DNA of 64,000 nucleotides, taken from Paracoccaceae bacterium (GTDB lineage Bacteria; Pseudomonadota; Alphaproteobacteria; Rhodobacterales; Rhodobacteraceae). Below are positions 43,232 through 51,723 of the stretch, piece after piece; within the stretch, counting starts at the first letter, position 1; each line of letters opens with the position of its first letter. The notes under the pieces are model-generated. The model was given only the letters and a program-made list of their open reading frames with translations, was not told the DNA's origin and did not search any database. Where the stretch lies: NCBI GenBank assembly GCA_013214575.1, contig JABSSD010000137.1:1-64000 (forward strand), written 5' to 3'. The position numbers were made by a program, and so were the translations under genes.

Positions 43232-44694
43232 CAGTGTGCCTCCATCGTAGTGGGCTCGTAAATCGCGGCCGGTAAGTCATAGCCCCACATGCGGAAGCGT
43301 TCCGAAAAGTGGCTGCGCACGCCGGTGGCGGTGAAATGGCCGATGATCTTGTTTTCGGGGGTCAGGCCTACCCGCTGGTAGCGAAAGATTTCCTGCATCG
43401 AGATCACGTCGCCCTCCATGCCGGTGATTTCGGTGATCGAGGTCATGCGGCGCGAGCCATCCTGCAGCCGTGAGACCTGTACGATCAGGTTTACCGCCGA
43501 GGAAATCTGGCTGCGAACCGCCTTGAGCGGCATTTCAATACCGGACATCGCAATCATGTTCTCCAGCCGGCTGACACCGTCGCGGGCCGAGTTGGCGTGG
43601 ATGGTGGTCATGGATCCGTCGTGGCCGGTGTTCATCGCCTGCAACATGTCGATGACTTCCTCGCCGCGGGTCTCGCCGACGATGATGCGGTCGGGACGCA
43701 TCCGCAGGGCGTTTTTCAGACAATCCCGAGGCGAGACTTCGCCCTTGCCCTCGACGTTGGGCGGGCGGCTTTCCATCCGGCCCACATGGGTCTGTTGCAG
43801 CTGAAGCTCGGCGGTGTCTTCGATGGTCAGGATGCGTTCGTCGTTGTCAATGAAACTGGACAGGGCGTTCAGCGCGGTTGTTTTACCCGATCCGGTGCCG
43901 CCCGAGACGACAATGTTGAGCCGGGTGGCCACCGCCGCTTGCAGATATGCAGCCATTTCCTCGGTGAAAGCCCCGAAATTCACCAGGTCATCGATGCCCA
44001 ACTTGTCTTTTTTAAACTTTCGGATCGAAACCAGCGATCCATCCACCGCAATCGGCGGCACCATCGCGTTAAAGCGCGAGCCATCGGCCAGTCTGGCATC
44101 AACATAAGGGTTGGATTCATCGACGCGGCGCCCCACGGCAGAGACGATTTTATCAATGATTCTAAGAAGATGCTTTTCGTCCTTAAAGGTAACATCACTG
44201 AGCTGCAGCTTGCCGTCGCGCTCAACAAACACCTGATGCGGGCCATTGACCAGAATATCGTTGACGGTATCGTCCCGCAGCAGGATTTCCAGCGGGCCCA
44301 GGCCGGTGACCTCGTCATAGAGATCTTTGGTCAGGGTCTGGCGGTCTTCGCGGTTAAGGACAATGCCCTTTTCTTCCAGAATCTCGGTGGCGATTGTGGT
44401 GATTTCGGCGCGCAGTTCGGTCTCGTTGGCATTTTCCAGGGCTGCCAGGTTGAGCTGCTCCAACAGTTCGCGGTGCAGCTGGATCTTGATTTCGCCCAGC
44501 CGTTCCTTGCGCTTGCGTTCCTTGTCCTGGGGGGCTAGTGCGTCGCCGGATGAGGGCATCGGTCGCCGCAGGGAGGCGCTTTGATTGGCCGCTGCTTTAG
44601 CGGTGATCACCTCGGCTGGTTTGGCGGTCTGCAACCTGGAGACCTTGCCTGCCGGCGTCGCTGCCGCGGATTTTTTTTTGTATTTAGAAAACAT
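43231..44694 (-). CDS. cpaF: Tad pilus assembly ATPase CpaF/TadA
   Basis: CpaF is the secretion ATPase that powers pilus extension and probably retraction. The 487-residue protein has an N-terminal region with a Ser/Ala-rich start and an N-terminal domain (about 65-160). The ATPase core has Walker A GGTGSGKTTALN and an Asp box (ILTIEDTAELQL). The His box is TGHDGSMTTIHANSARD, and Walker B is MRPDRIIVGETRG. The gene runs straight into tadB. Confidence 0.97.
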   Translation of the reverse strand: MFSKYKKKSAAATPAGKVSRLQTAKPAEVITAKAAANQSASLRRPMPSSGDALAPQDKERKRKERLGEIKIQLHRELLEQLNLAALENANETELRAEITTIATEILEEKGIVLNREDRQTLTKDLYDEVTGLGPLEILLRDDTVNDILVNGPHQVFVERDGKLQLSDVTFKDEKHLLRIIDKIVSAVGRRVDESNPYVDARLADGSRFNAMVPPIAVDGSLVSIRKFKKDKLGIDDLVNFGAFTEEMAAYLQAAVATRLNIVVSGGTGSGKTTALNALSSFIDNDERILTIEDTAELQLQQTHVGRMESRPPNVEGKGEVSPRDCLKNALRMRPDRIIVGETRGEEVIDMLQAMNTGHDGSMTTIHANSARDGVSRLENMIAMSGIEMPLKAVRSQISSAVNLIVQVSRLQDGSRRMTSITEITGMEGDVISMQEIFRYQRVGLTPENKIIGHFTATGVRSHFSERFRMWGYDLPAAIYEPTTMEAH

Positions 44695-44720
44695 TTACGA
44701 CCTCCAGGGGGCAATTTGTA

Positions 44721-45959
44721 TCAGGCTGCGGCAACGTCTTGCTGGCCTAGCTCGTGAAGGGACAGGGCCAGTTTGGCAATTTCCTTGCGCAGCGGATTTT
44801 TGGGTGCAGAGATCGCCAGAGGAAGCCCGTGATCGCAGCATTGGGTCACCGGTTTGCCACCATCCGGCAATTGCAGATCAATCGAGATGCCGAGGGATTC
44901 AGCCATCCGCTTGACCCGGCTCTTGCCGCTGAGGTCGGTGAATTTGGGGGCCCGGTTCAGGGTGAAACGCAGTTTCTCGAACGGCAGCTCTTCGGATTGC
45001 AACGCCCGTTTCATCCGCAGGGCATTCTGCGCCGAGCGCATGTCGAGCTCGATCAGTGCAAAATACACATGCGCCATGTTGAGAACAGTTTCTGACCATT
45101 GCACCAGGGTGCGCGGCAGGTCGATCACCACAAAGTCGAAATGGCTGCGCGCCATGCCAATAATGCGTTCGATGTCCTCGGGTGAAAAGAAATCCAGCGG
45201 CACCATTTCAGAGGGCGCGGTCAGAACCTGCAGCTTGTCCTGGAACGACAGCAGCGCCTGGCCAAACATCTCGGCATCCATGTCATCAATCTGGCCCAGC
45301 ATCTCCATGACGATTTCACGGCGGGGCAGGTCCAGATAGGTGGCCACCGAGCCGTGCTGCAGATCGAAATCCAACAGGCAGACGCTTGGTTTATCATGCT
45401 CGCTCAACTCGGCCAGTTCCCAGGCCAGATTGACCGCCAGCGTGGTTGAGCCCGCGCCACCGGCGAGACCCTGACACACGATCACGGCGCCTTCGCGGGC
45501 ACTGCCGGATTGCAGTTGATGTGGATTGGGCTTGGCGGCTTGCGGTCCCGGAGCAGGCGTGGTCACCCGCTCAATCGCGGCCTGCAGTTCCTGTTCCGGA
45601 AGCGGGTAGGGGACAAATTCATCGGCGCCCTGGCGCAGCAACTGGTGCAGCGAGGCGGGGGTGACGTCTTCGGCAATCAGGATCACTTTGATATCGCGGG
45701 ACTTGGCCTGAGAGATGATTTCTCCCATCAGCACCAGATTGTCCTCATCGTTGCCATCAATGGCCAGCGCGATAAATTCCAGCGCTTCCGCTTCGGGCTG
45801 GTTGAAAAACGCCAGCGCCTCGGCAAAGCCAAGATCGCCCCAGCTTTCGCCCATTGTGGTTTCCATGTCTTCGATCAGCAAATCGAAGTTCTGCACGTCG
45901 CGGCTGACGGTGCAGGCGACAATTGCGTTGGTCTCTGGTTGCGGCGTTACACTGCTCAT
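44721..45959 (-). CDS. cpaE: Tad pilus localisation protein CpaE/TadZ
   Basis: CpaE is a ParA/MinD-like protein that positions the Tad machine. The 412-residue protein has an N-terminal receiver-like domain (about 15-125) lacking a clear phospho-acceptor site. The C-terminal P-loop domain has a deviant Walker A, GGAGSTTLAVNLAW, in which the usual lysine is replaced by serine. This is common in TadZ proteins. I chose the ATG spaced 8 bases from AGGA. Another ATG lies two codons upstream. The end is 26 bases before cpaF. Confidence 0.92.
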   Translation of the reverse strand: MSSVTPQPETNAIVACTVSRDVQNFDLLIEDMETTMGESWGDLGFAEALAFFNQPEAEALEFIALAIDGNDEDNLVLMGEIISQAKSRDIKVILIAEDVTPASLHQLLRQGADEFVPYPLPEQELQAAIERVTTPAPGPQAAKPNPHQLQSGSAREGAVIVCQGLAGGAGSTTLAVNLAWELAELSEHDKPSVCLLDFDLQHGSVATYLDLPRREIVMEMLGQIDDMDAEMFGQALLSFQDKLQVLTAPSEMVPLDFFSPEDIERIIGMARSHFDFVVIDLPRTLVQWSETVLNMAHVYFALIELDMRSAQNALRMKRALQSEELPFEKLRFTLNRAPKFTDLSGKSRVKRMAESLGISIDLQLPDGGKPVTQCCDHGLPLAISAPKNPLRKEIAKLALSLHELGQQDVAAA

Positions 45960-46128
45960 TGCCATTATCCTCGTTGCGGGAAACGGCAGGTTTCACCCGT
46001 CCGTTCCTACGTGCGACTCACTCGGCGCACGTCACCTGTTGGGGATAATGTGGGTGGCAAATCAGGCGATAGTGGGGCCAAAATGCCCCAATAGTTGGGA
46101 AATGCTAAACAGTCGCGTGACGCCTCGT

Positions 46129-46755
46129 TTATTCTGCGACAGTGGCAATTGACCGTTCAGACGTCAGTGTCGAAGCAGGTACTGCGCTTTTGATATACTC
46201 GCGATAGACCACCTGAGCGTATTTTCCGTCCAGCAGCGAGGGGTGGTTTTCCAGGAAGCCCGAGACCTCGGTGACGGTGCGCCGGTTCTGACGTTCACGC
46301 CCCTGGGTGACGATCAAAGGCTGCGTTTCGCCATGTGAAACAACGGCTTCCAGTCGGGATCGACTGATGCCCCGAGTCGACAGATAGCCCACCGCAGCCC
46401 GCGCCCGGCGCAGACCCAGCGATTTATTATAGCCGGATGATCCGACCGAATCGGTGTGCCCGTAGACGCGAAAGCGTACTTCGGGGAACTGTTTGATCCA
46501 GGTCGCCTGCCGGTCCAGAACCGCACGGGAGTTGGCATCCAGGCTGGCACTGTCAAAGTCGAAGTTGATGGTGGGCGGAACTTCCAGGGCAAAACGGTTG
46601 GCCAGTTGCACCGCATAAGACCGATCGCCGCTCATCACCAGCGCGTTGTTCAGGGCGGCACTGCCAAAACTCGCCCGCTGCAGCTCACCGCCGGCTTCGT
46701 TCTCGCAGGCGGCGGCCGTCAGGCACAGTCCAAATATCGCTGCTTTCTTAATCAT
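46129..46755 (-). CDS. OmpA-like lipoprotein of the Tad locus
   Basis: The 208-residue precursor has lipobox TAAAC (Cys about residue 17) and an OmpA C-terminal domain (about 55-165). The domain has the peptidoglycan-binding pattern VYGHTDSVGSSGYNKSLGLR. A C-terminal extension of about 40 residues follows. It probably ties the CpaC secretin to the cell wall. I chose the ATG 8 bases from AAGGA. Another ATG lies three codons upstream, 8 bases after the cpaC stop. Confidence 0.85.
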   Translation of the reverse strand: MIKKAAIFGLCLTAAACENEAGGELQRASFGSAALNNALVMSGDRSYAVQLANRFALEVPPTINFDFDSASLDANSRAVLDRQATWIKQFPEVRFRVYGHTDSVGSSGYNKSLGLRRARAAVGYLSTRGISRSRLEAVVSHGETQPLIVTQGRERQNRRTVTEVSGFLENHPSLLDGKYAQVVYREYIKSAVPASTLTSERSIATVAE

Positions 46756-46771
46756 CTGTGCCATCCTTTAA

Positions 46772-48160
46772 TTAGTCCAACACATAGCCATAGGAGCCGC
46801 TGAAGTCTTGTCGGGCAATTTCACCGGCCGGGCCATCCTGGTTCCGCGATATACGCCCAAACAGGAACAGGTCATTTTCGCTGGGCGGTTTGACCCGGTC
46901 TGTCGGCAGGCTCAGCGCCTCGCCCCGGGTTGGGGTGACCAGATGGGCGCTGATAATGACCACCAGTTCTGTTTGGTTGCGCTGATAGTCGGCGCTGCGG
47001 AACAGCGCCCCCAGAATGGGAACATCGCCGATCCAGGGCAGTTGGGCGCTATTGTCCAGGAAATCATCCTGGATCAGGCCTGCAATGGCAAAGCTTTCAC
47101 CATCGCGCATTTCAATTGTGGTCGAGGCCTCGCGGCGCGAAAAAGCAGCAACCGAAAGGCCGCTGACATTTATTGAGTTGGTGGTGTCGATCGCCGAGAC
47201 AGCGGTGACGAGCTCTAGATTGATCAGGTCGCCGTCGATGACACGCGGAATAAAGTTCATTTCGATGCCGAAAGGCTTGAACTCAATTGTTGTCACGCCG
47301 TCTTCTTGCGCCACCGGCACCGGGTATTCGCCGCCCGCCAGGAATTTGGCCTCTTGCCCGGACAGGGCAGCGAGGTTCGGTTCAGCCAGGGTGCGGACCA
47401 TGCCTTTTTGTTCCAGCGCCTCCAGCAGCAGGCCAACTTGGGTCGATCCGATGTCAAAACCGAATAAGACCGTGCCAAGGGTTCCGTCCTGCGGAGTCAC
47501 AGGAGTGCCGAGACCATTCCCGTTTTGCAGCCAAGTACCAGTTTTGGCAGCAAAGCTGCTGCCACCCAGCGCAATGGACGAGCTGAGTGATTTGGACACC
47601 GAACGCTGCATTTCTGCAAAGCGGACCTTGAGCATCACTTGCTGCACGCCACCAACGGACATCAGATTTGACACCCGCTCGGGGGCATAGCGTTCGGCGA
47701 GATCCATCGCCCGTTGCAGGCGGGCGGCGCTGGACACTGTGCCGGACAGCACAATGCCATCATTGGCGGTACGCACTTCGATTTTCTCACCGGGCAGGAT
47801 TTGCTGCAGCCGTTCCTTGAATTCGCTGACATCGGCGGCGACATGCACATCGACATTGGTGATCAAGCGGCCGGTGGCATCCAGCAGGGTGAGCGTGGTC
47901 ACGCCGGGGGATTTGCCCAATACATAGATGGTGCGGTCCGACAGCGACGAAATATCTGCAATTCCGGGGTTGGCAATGCTGAGTTCCGCGAAGGGAACGT
48001 CGCTTTCGACCACTACCGCCCGGTTCATCGGCACAGCAAGCTTGGTTGCGGTGCCCTTTTTGACAACCCGCAGACCTTCGGCCCAAGCGGTATCCGCGAC
48101 CGCTGTGAAAATCAAAGCAACCCCGGTTAGGGCTGCTGCTAATGTCGTTCTAAATGCCAT
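46772..48160 (-). CDS. cpaC: Tad outer-membrane secretin CpaC/RcpA
   Basis: CpaC forms the outer-membrane channel for the pilus. The 462-residue precursor has a signal peptide ending in AWAEG (about residue 27), an N-terminal pilus-secretin domain (about 30-105), and a BON domain (about 110-170). The C-terminal secretin domain includes VGLLLEALEQKGMVRTLAEP and the VPILGALFRS signature. I chose the ATG preceded by GAGAGG. The longer frame upstream reads through non-coding sequence. A terminator hairpin separates it from cpaB. Confidence 0.95.
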   Translation of the reverse strand: MAFRTTLAAALTGVALIFTAVADTAWAEGLRVVKKGTATKLAVPMNRAVVVESDVPFAELSIANPGIADISSLSDRTIYVLGKSPGVTTLTLLDATGRLITNVDVHVAADVSEFKERLQQILPGEKIEVRTANDGIVLSGTVSSAARLQRAMDLAERYAPERVSNLMSVGGVQQVMLKVRFAEMQRSVSKSLSSSIALGGSSFAAKTGTWLQNGNGLGTPVTPQDGTLGTVLFGFDIGSTQVGLLLEALEQKGMVRTLAEPNLAALSGQEAKFLAGGEYPVPVAQEDGVTTIEFKPFGIEMNFIPRVIDGDLINLELVTAVSAIDTTNSINVSGLSVAAFSRREASTTIEMRDGESFAIAGLIQDDFLDNSAQLPWIGDVPILGALFRSADYQRNQTELVVIISAHLVTPTRGEALSLPTDRVKPPSENDLFLFGRISRNQDGPAGEIARQDFSGSYGYVLD

Positions 48161-48298
48161 GTGATCTGCCTCTCGGATCACGCCTCGTTGTCGGGTCTTT
48201 TGCCCGTCTTTTGACGTACTGTGGATCAGTTTGCCGATATTTGCAAGAATCATTGGCGGCGAAGCCCGTCGCATTGTGTGGACTGAGCAACAGAGATG

Positions 48299-48330
48299 CG
48301 AAAAAGCCGCCCTGGATGAGCGGCTTTCAT
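48299..48330 (-). terminator. intrinsic terminator between cpaB and cpaC
   Basis: Read on the minus strand, AAAGCCGC and GCGGCTTT form a stem around a 9-base loop, followed by a short T tract (TTTTTCGC). It lies about 50 bases after the cpaB stop and 140 bases before cpaC. Downstream pilus genes therefore need read-through or their own promoter. Confidence 0.7.
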
Positions 48331-48379
48331 AACGCAGGTCTGGTGCAGCCTCCGCTCAGGCCCGGGGGGCCGCCCGCGC

Positions 48380-49240
48380 CTAGTTGCTGCAGGGGATCGG
48401 AATTTCCACCACATCGGCGCCACGGCGGGTGCGGATGGTACAGACCCGTTCTGTCTCTCGTTCCGGGGCTGCCACACGTTCGCCCAAGCCCAGCAGAGTG
48501 CGTTGATCGACCTCGACAAAGGAGGCAATCGTATCATCGCCGGCACCAACCAGGGAGAGCGACAATCGCCCGGTGGTCTGGGCCTGTGCCAGTGCAGCCA
48601 CCTGTTTGGGCAGCGCCGATACGGTCACCGTGCGGGCAATGCTGGCACTGTCAATGTCACCGCCAGCGCTCTGGTCGATGGCAATCAGTTCGATATTGGC
48701 CTGGATCAAACGGGTCAGCTCACCGCTGCGACGCTCGTCGATCTGACCGAGACTGCCTGTCCAATAGATGTCGACCCGGTCGCCGGGGCGCAAAAAGCCA
48801 GACACCCCTGAGGAAACATCAACCTTGATGGCAAAGGCCCGCATGCCACGTTTCAGGCGCGAGGTAATACCCGCATCCTCGCCGGGTTTGGTGATTTTTA
48901 CCGCCAGCACCGCCTCGTTTGCCTCGACCGTGCGCAACACAACCCGGAATTCGCCTTTGAACTCTGGCGGAAACAGCGCCTCTAAGGTGGAGTAGGTGCC
49001 CTCGGGAACGCTGTCTTGCGGCCATTTCACCAGGCGCACCGCGTCCTGGGTCAGCCGTTCACCGTATTTCAATGCGCGGTTGGCAACAAACACATCGACG
49101 GTAGCGATGTTTTCAACCTTCTGTGCATTGGCCTGGGCCAGGGCATATTGATACTTGGCTATGTAATTCTTGGCCATCATCACCGCGCTGCCAGCCAGGG
49201 CGAGACCGACAATCAAAACCAGTCCAAAAACTGCGCGCAT
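48380..49240 (-). CDS. cpaB: Flp pilus assembly protein CpaB/RcpC
   Basis: CpaB is a periplasmic, membrane-anchored protein that works with the secretin. The 286-residue protein has an N-terminal signal anchor (VFGLVLIVGLALAGSAVMMA) and a SAF domain (DVFVANRALKYGERLTQDAV). A second beta domain has the block LRPGDRVDIYWTG. A C-terminal Cys pair (VCTIRTRRG and IPCSN) could form a disulfide. It follows flp2 by 125 bases. Confidence 0.92.
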   Translation of the reverse strand: MRAVFGLVLIVGLALAGSAVMMAKNYIAKYQYALAQANAQKVENIATVDVFVANRALKYGERLTQDAVRLVKWPQDSVPEGTYSTLEALFPPEFKGEFRVVLRTVEANEAVLAVKITKPGEDAGITSRLKRGMRAFAIKVDVSSGVSGFLRPGDRVDIYWTGSLGQIDERRSGELTRLIQANIELIAIDQSAGGDIDSASIARTVTVSALPKQVAALAQAQTTGRLSLSLVGAGDDTIASFVEVDQRTLLGLGERVAAPERETERVCTIRTRRGADVVEIPIPCSN

Positions 49241-49365
49241 TGTGTTACCTCTCTTTGGGGTCGCCAGGATGCCGATGGCGATTTCGAAGGCTATATCACT
49301 CGAATCTGAGTAATGGGTTTAGATGATGCACCGTCGGTGCGGCCGGTCGGACCCAAATGGGCAGG

Positions 49366-49542
49366 TCAGCTGAAAGACCAGTTCGACATGTAGCTGGCCA
49401 ATCCGTCGGCCAGTCCAAGCGCACCGTCTTGCATCGCTGAGGCAATCAGAACGACCAGGCCAGCGATTGCAGCGGTAAGGACCACCCAATCAACCGTGAC
49501 GGCCCCGTCATCACCTTTAAAAAATGACTTTAGCTTATTCAT
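49366..49542 (-). CDS. flp2: Flp/Fap pilin (second copy)
   Basis: This 58-residue prepilin has a short basic leader ending in Gly (MNKLKSFFKGDDG), then AVTVDWVVLTAAIAGLVVLI, the hydrophobic helix that packs in the pilus. Cleavage is expected after the Gly by CpaA. The mature residues at positions 5-6 are Asp-Trp instead of the classical Glu-Tyr. AGAGG precedes the start. It is 91 bases after flp1 and separated from it by a strong hairpin, so it is probably made at a lower level. Confidence 0.85.
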   Translation of the reverse strand: MNKLKSFFKGDDGAVTVDWVVLTAAIAGLVVLIASAMQDGALGLADGLASYMSNWSFS

Positions 49543-49575
49543 TTTGAACCTCTGTTTTGAGAGTTCCTGGGCAAA

Positions 49576-49606
49576 GGGCCGCGCCTTTGGATCAAAGACG
49601 CGGCCC
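49576..49606 (-). terminator. strong hairpin between the two pilin genes
   Basis: The arms GGGCCGCGCCTTTG and CAAAGACGCGGCCC are complementary over 14 positions with a single mismatch, around a 3-base loop. On the minus-strand RNA that mismatch becomes a G-U pair. Only a short T tract follows, so it may be a partial terminator or a 3' stabiliser of flp1 mRNA rather than a full stop. Confidence 0.7.
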
Positions 49607-49633
49607 CAAACTTTTACCACTAAGACTGACGAA

Positions 49634-49816
49634 TTAGAGGCTTGGATCTTGAGCCGACAGGAATGTGCTGGTCTTGGCGGTCAGGTCGGAAGCGCCTGTT
49701 TCGATCGACGAATAAACAACGCCGGCCAGAGCAGCAACAGCAGCGGTCAGAACAACCCAGTCAACAGTCACGGCGCCAGCTTCGTCTTTGCGGAAGTTTT
49801 TGAAGAATTTAATCAT
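49634..49816 (-). CDS. flp1: Flp/Fap pilin (first, probably major)
   Basis: This 60-residue prepilin has leader MIKFFKNFRKDEAG, then AVTVDWVVLTAAVAALAGVV and a variable C-terminus. CpaA should cut after the Gly. As in the second pilin, Asp-Trp replaces the canonical Glu-Tyr at mature positions 5-6. It is the first gene of the Tad locus, next to a 352-base promoter region and followed by a strong hairpin, which suggests that it is the most abundant product. Confidence 0.88.
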   Translation of the reverse strand: MIKFFKNFRKDEAGAVTVDWVVLTAAVAALAGVVYSSIETGASDLTAKTSTFLSAQDPSL

Positions 49817-50168
49817 TGAGTGTCCCTCCAGGGATCTAAAAGTTTTGTTTCCACCTTGCCGTCCGTGGTGTGAGCCTGCTCTCTCCTGCGAAGCTCCGTT
49901 CGACTTGGTATGAACACTTATACCCCTTTGAGCGTGGCAGCATTTGGGCCAAAATCCGGACTCTGGCGCCTTAGTTTAACTCTTTGGCAATATCTGCCTT
50001 AAGGCATTGAAAGTTAAGGATTTGATTATTCATTAATCGTAAATATCCAAGACGATGGCGGGGCGGGGCGTGGCAATTGTGGCGGTATCGCCAGAATTCG
50101 GCCGTAAGTTCTGGTTTTTTGGCCGTAATCCTTGATAATTTGTTAAAAATTAACATCAAGGCGGCCCC
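49817..50168. promoter_or_regulatory. divergent promoter region of flp1 and the lytic transglycosylase gene
   Basis: This 352-base region is AT-rich between about 49970 and 50160. It contains several TTAA words, including TTAAAAATTAAC just before the transglycosylase gene and TTAAGGCATTGAAAGTTAA near 50011. In Caulobacter and relatives CtrA sites built from TTAA control pilin genes. None of these has the canonical 7-base spacing, so CtrA control is only a possibility. The pilin ribosome-binding site (GGAGGGACACTC) is strong. Confidence 0.45.
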
Positions 50169-50978
50169 ATGTTTCTTCGAATTGCGTCTTTGGCAGTGAT
50201 TGCTCTGTCCGTTCCGGTCTGGGGGCTGGCTGAGACGCCGCCGCCCTTTCCGAGTTTTGAGGCAAAACGGGTGCAGGTGCCGCAACCGGGCAGCCGGAAC
50301 AGAATAACCATACAGATAGAGGCGCCGCAGTCACCGGTTGCTGTGACAGATAGCCCGGCGGCGACATCCAATGGCGATGTGGATCAGCCCGTAGTAGGGC
50401 GGTATGGCTGGTTCTGGGGCCAGGTCTCGCCGGATCTGGCGGCTTCGGGGCCGGGCCGGTTGGAGCAGGCTCTGATGGTTCTGGCAGGGGGCGAGGTGGT
50501 GACCGCGCCGCGGTTGCAGTTGCTGCAGGATATTGCGGGCGCGCAGGGGGTCTCGATTCTGACTGCCAGCATTGGCACCAAAGTATCACCGGCGCTGATC
50601 CTGGCGGTGATTGCGGTGGAATCGGCAGGGCAGGTAGAGGCGGTCAGTGCCGCCGGGGCGCAGGGGTTGATGCAATTGATGCCAGAGACCGCGGCGCGGT
50701 TTGCGGTGAAGGATGCGCTGGCGGCACAGCAGAATATTCAGGGCGGTGTCCGCTATCTGGACTGGCTGATGGAGGAATTTGGTGGCGACCCGATGCTGGT
50801 GCTGGCCGGCTATAATGCCGGCGCGGGCGCGGTGCGGAGCCACCAGGGGGTGCCGCCCTTTACCGAGACCCGCGATTACGTGCCTTTGGTGCTGGCGGCC
50901 TTTCAGGTGGCCAAGGGCCTGTGCCTGACGCCGCCCCAGTTGATTTCCGACGGATGTGTGTTTCGCACCATGCGCTAG
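50169..50978 (+). CDS. lytic transglycosylase (SLT domain)
   Basis: This periplasmic muramidase cleaves peptidoglycan with 1,6-anhydro product formation. The 269-residue precursor has a signal peptide ending about residue 21 (VWGLAE), a Pro-rich spacer, and a C-terminal goose-lysozyme-like SLT domain (about 130-260). The catalytic Glu is in IAVESAGQVEAVS, followed by GAQGLMQLMPETAARF and the AGYNAGAGAV motif. Its position next to the Tad locus suggests that it opens the wall for the pilus, but it has its own promoter side. Confidence 0.9.
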   Translation: MFLRIASLAVIALSVPVWGLAETPPPFPSFEAKRVQVPQPGSRNRITIQIEAPQSPVAVTDSPAATSNGDVDQPVVGRYGWFWGQVSPDLAASGPGRLEQALMVLAGGEVVTAPRLQLLQDIAGAQGVSILTASIGTKVSPALILAVIAVESAGQVEAVSAAGAQGLMQLMPETAARFAVKDALAAQQNIQGGVRYLDWLMEEFGGDPMLVLAGYNAGAGAVRSHQGVPPFTETRDYVPLVLAAFQVAKGLCLTPPQLISDGCVFRTMR

Positions 50979-51124
50979 GGCGGCAGATTTGTATTCCGGT
51001 GAAGGCCCGCCTCGCATCTTTCTATGAAGAGAGTTCAATAGGGCCAGATACGGACATAATTTGACCACGTCCAGATGATCTTTAAGCGGTATTGATTTAT
51101 TGCATTATCATCTGGAGATTGTTT

Positions 51125-51634
51125 TTGAATTTTGAATTTGATGTTTCGTCTTTCGTTGCCCAGTCACAAGGGCTGACTGGGACTGCGATGATTATTGGGT
51201 TTATCGCCCTTGGGGGATATGTCGGACGCCTTCTCTATGTGTCCTTCGGCTCGTCCATAGCTGCGGTCAATCTGTTTCGGAACTTTTCGGGGCTTGGATT
51301 GATCAGTATCAGCGTCGGGCTTTTTATCGCCGGGCTGTATCTGACTGGAAAGCAGGACAGGGCCGTACATATGGTACAGAGGACTGTCATAGACCCCTTT
51401 ACCGTATGGGTGCTGAAGCGGGACGCCTGCGATCTGTCGAGTGGCAAATACTGCGTTATCGTTTTTGAAGACGACCGGGAAATTTCGGTGAACTGGTTCG
51501 ATCAGGAGGTCTATATGTGGGAGCTTTTGAATCCCCCCTCCGGAGCAGTATGGGATACGCTGCGGCCAAGATCCCGTGCTGATCTTCACCAGGAAGTGGA
51601 TGTGCCGTTAGTAAAGGCCGAGATCAACACCTAA
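51125..51634 (+). CDS. hypothetical membrane protein, AT-richer than neighbours
   Basis: I do not recognise this 169-residue protein. It has two membrane helices (about 15-37 and 52-75) and a C-terminal soluble domain with a Cys pair spaced eight residues apart (KRDACDLSSGKYCVIVFEDD). The start is a TTG with TGGAGAT about 8 bases upstream. An in-frame TTG 11 codons earlier has no such site. Both the gene and its upstream sequence use A and T more than neighbouring genes, which hints at acquisition. A strong bidirectional terminator follows. Confidence 0.6.
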   Translation: MNFEFDVSSFVAQSQGLTGTAMIIGFIALGGYVGRLLYVSFGSSIAAVNLFRNFSGLGLISISVGLFIAGLYLTGKQDRAVHMVQRTVIDPFTVWVLKRDACDLSSGKYCVIVFEDDREISVNWFDQEVYMWELLNPPSGAVWDTLRPRSRADLHQEVDVPLVKAEINT

Positions 51635-51655
51635 ACCAGATCTTACCGGGTCTCA

Positions 51656-51699
51656 AAAAAAGTAAGGCCCGCTTCAATCTGAGCGGGCCTTACTTTTTT
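51656..51699. terminator. strong bidirectional intrinsic terminator
   Basis: An 18-bp perfect stem (AAAAAAGTAAGGCCCGCT and its complement) around an 8-base loop has A/T tracts at both feet. It serves the unknown membrane-protein gene on plus and the CoA-transferase operon on minus. Confidence 0.92.
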
Positions 51700-51723
51700 G
51701 AGTATCGAAGGTGGTGCGTGCAA

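Noticed and set aside
49328-49340. GCACCG-T-CGGTGC palindrome after flp2
   Set aside because: Too short a loop for a stable RNA hairpin and no T tract; not called as a terminator.
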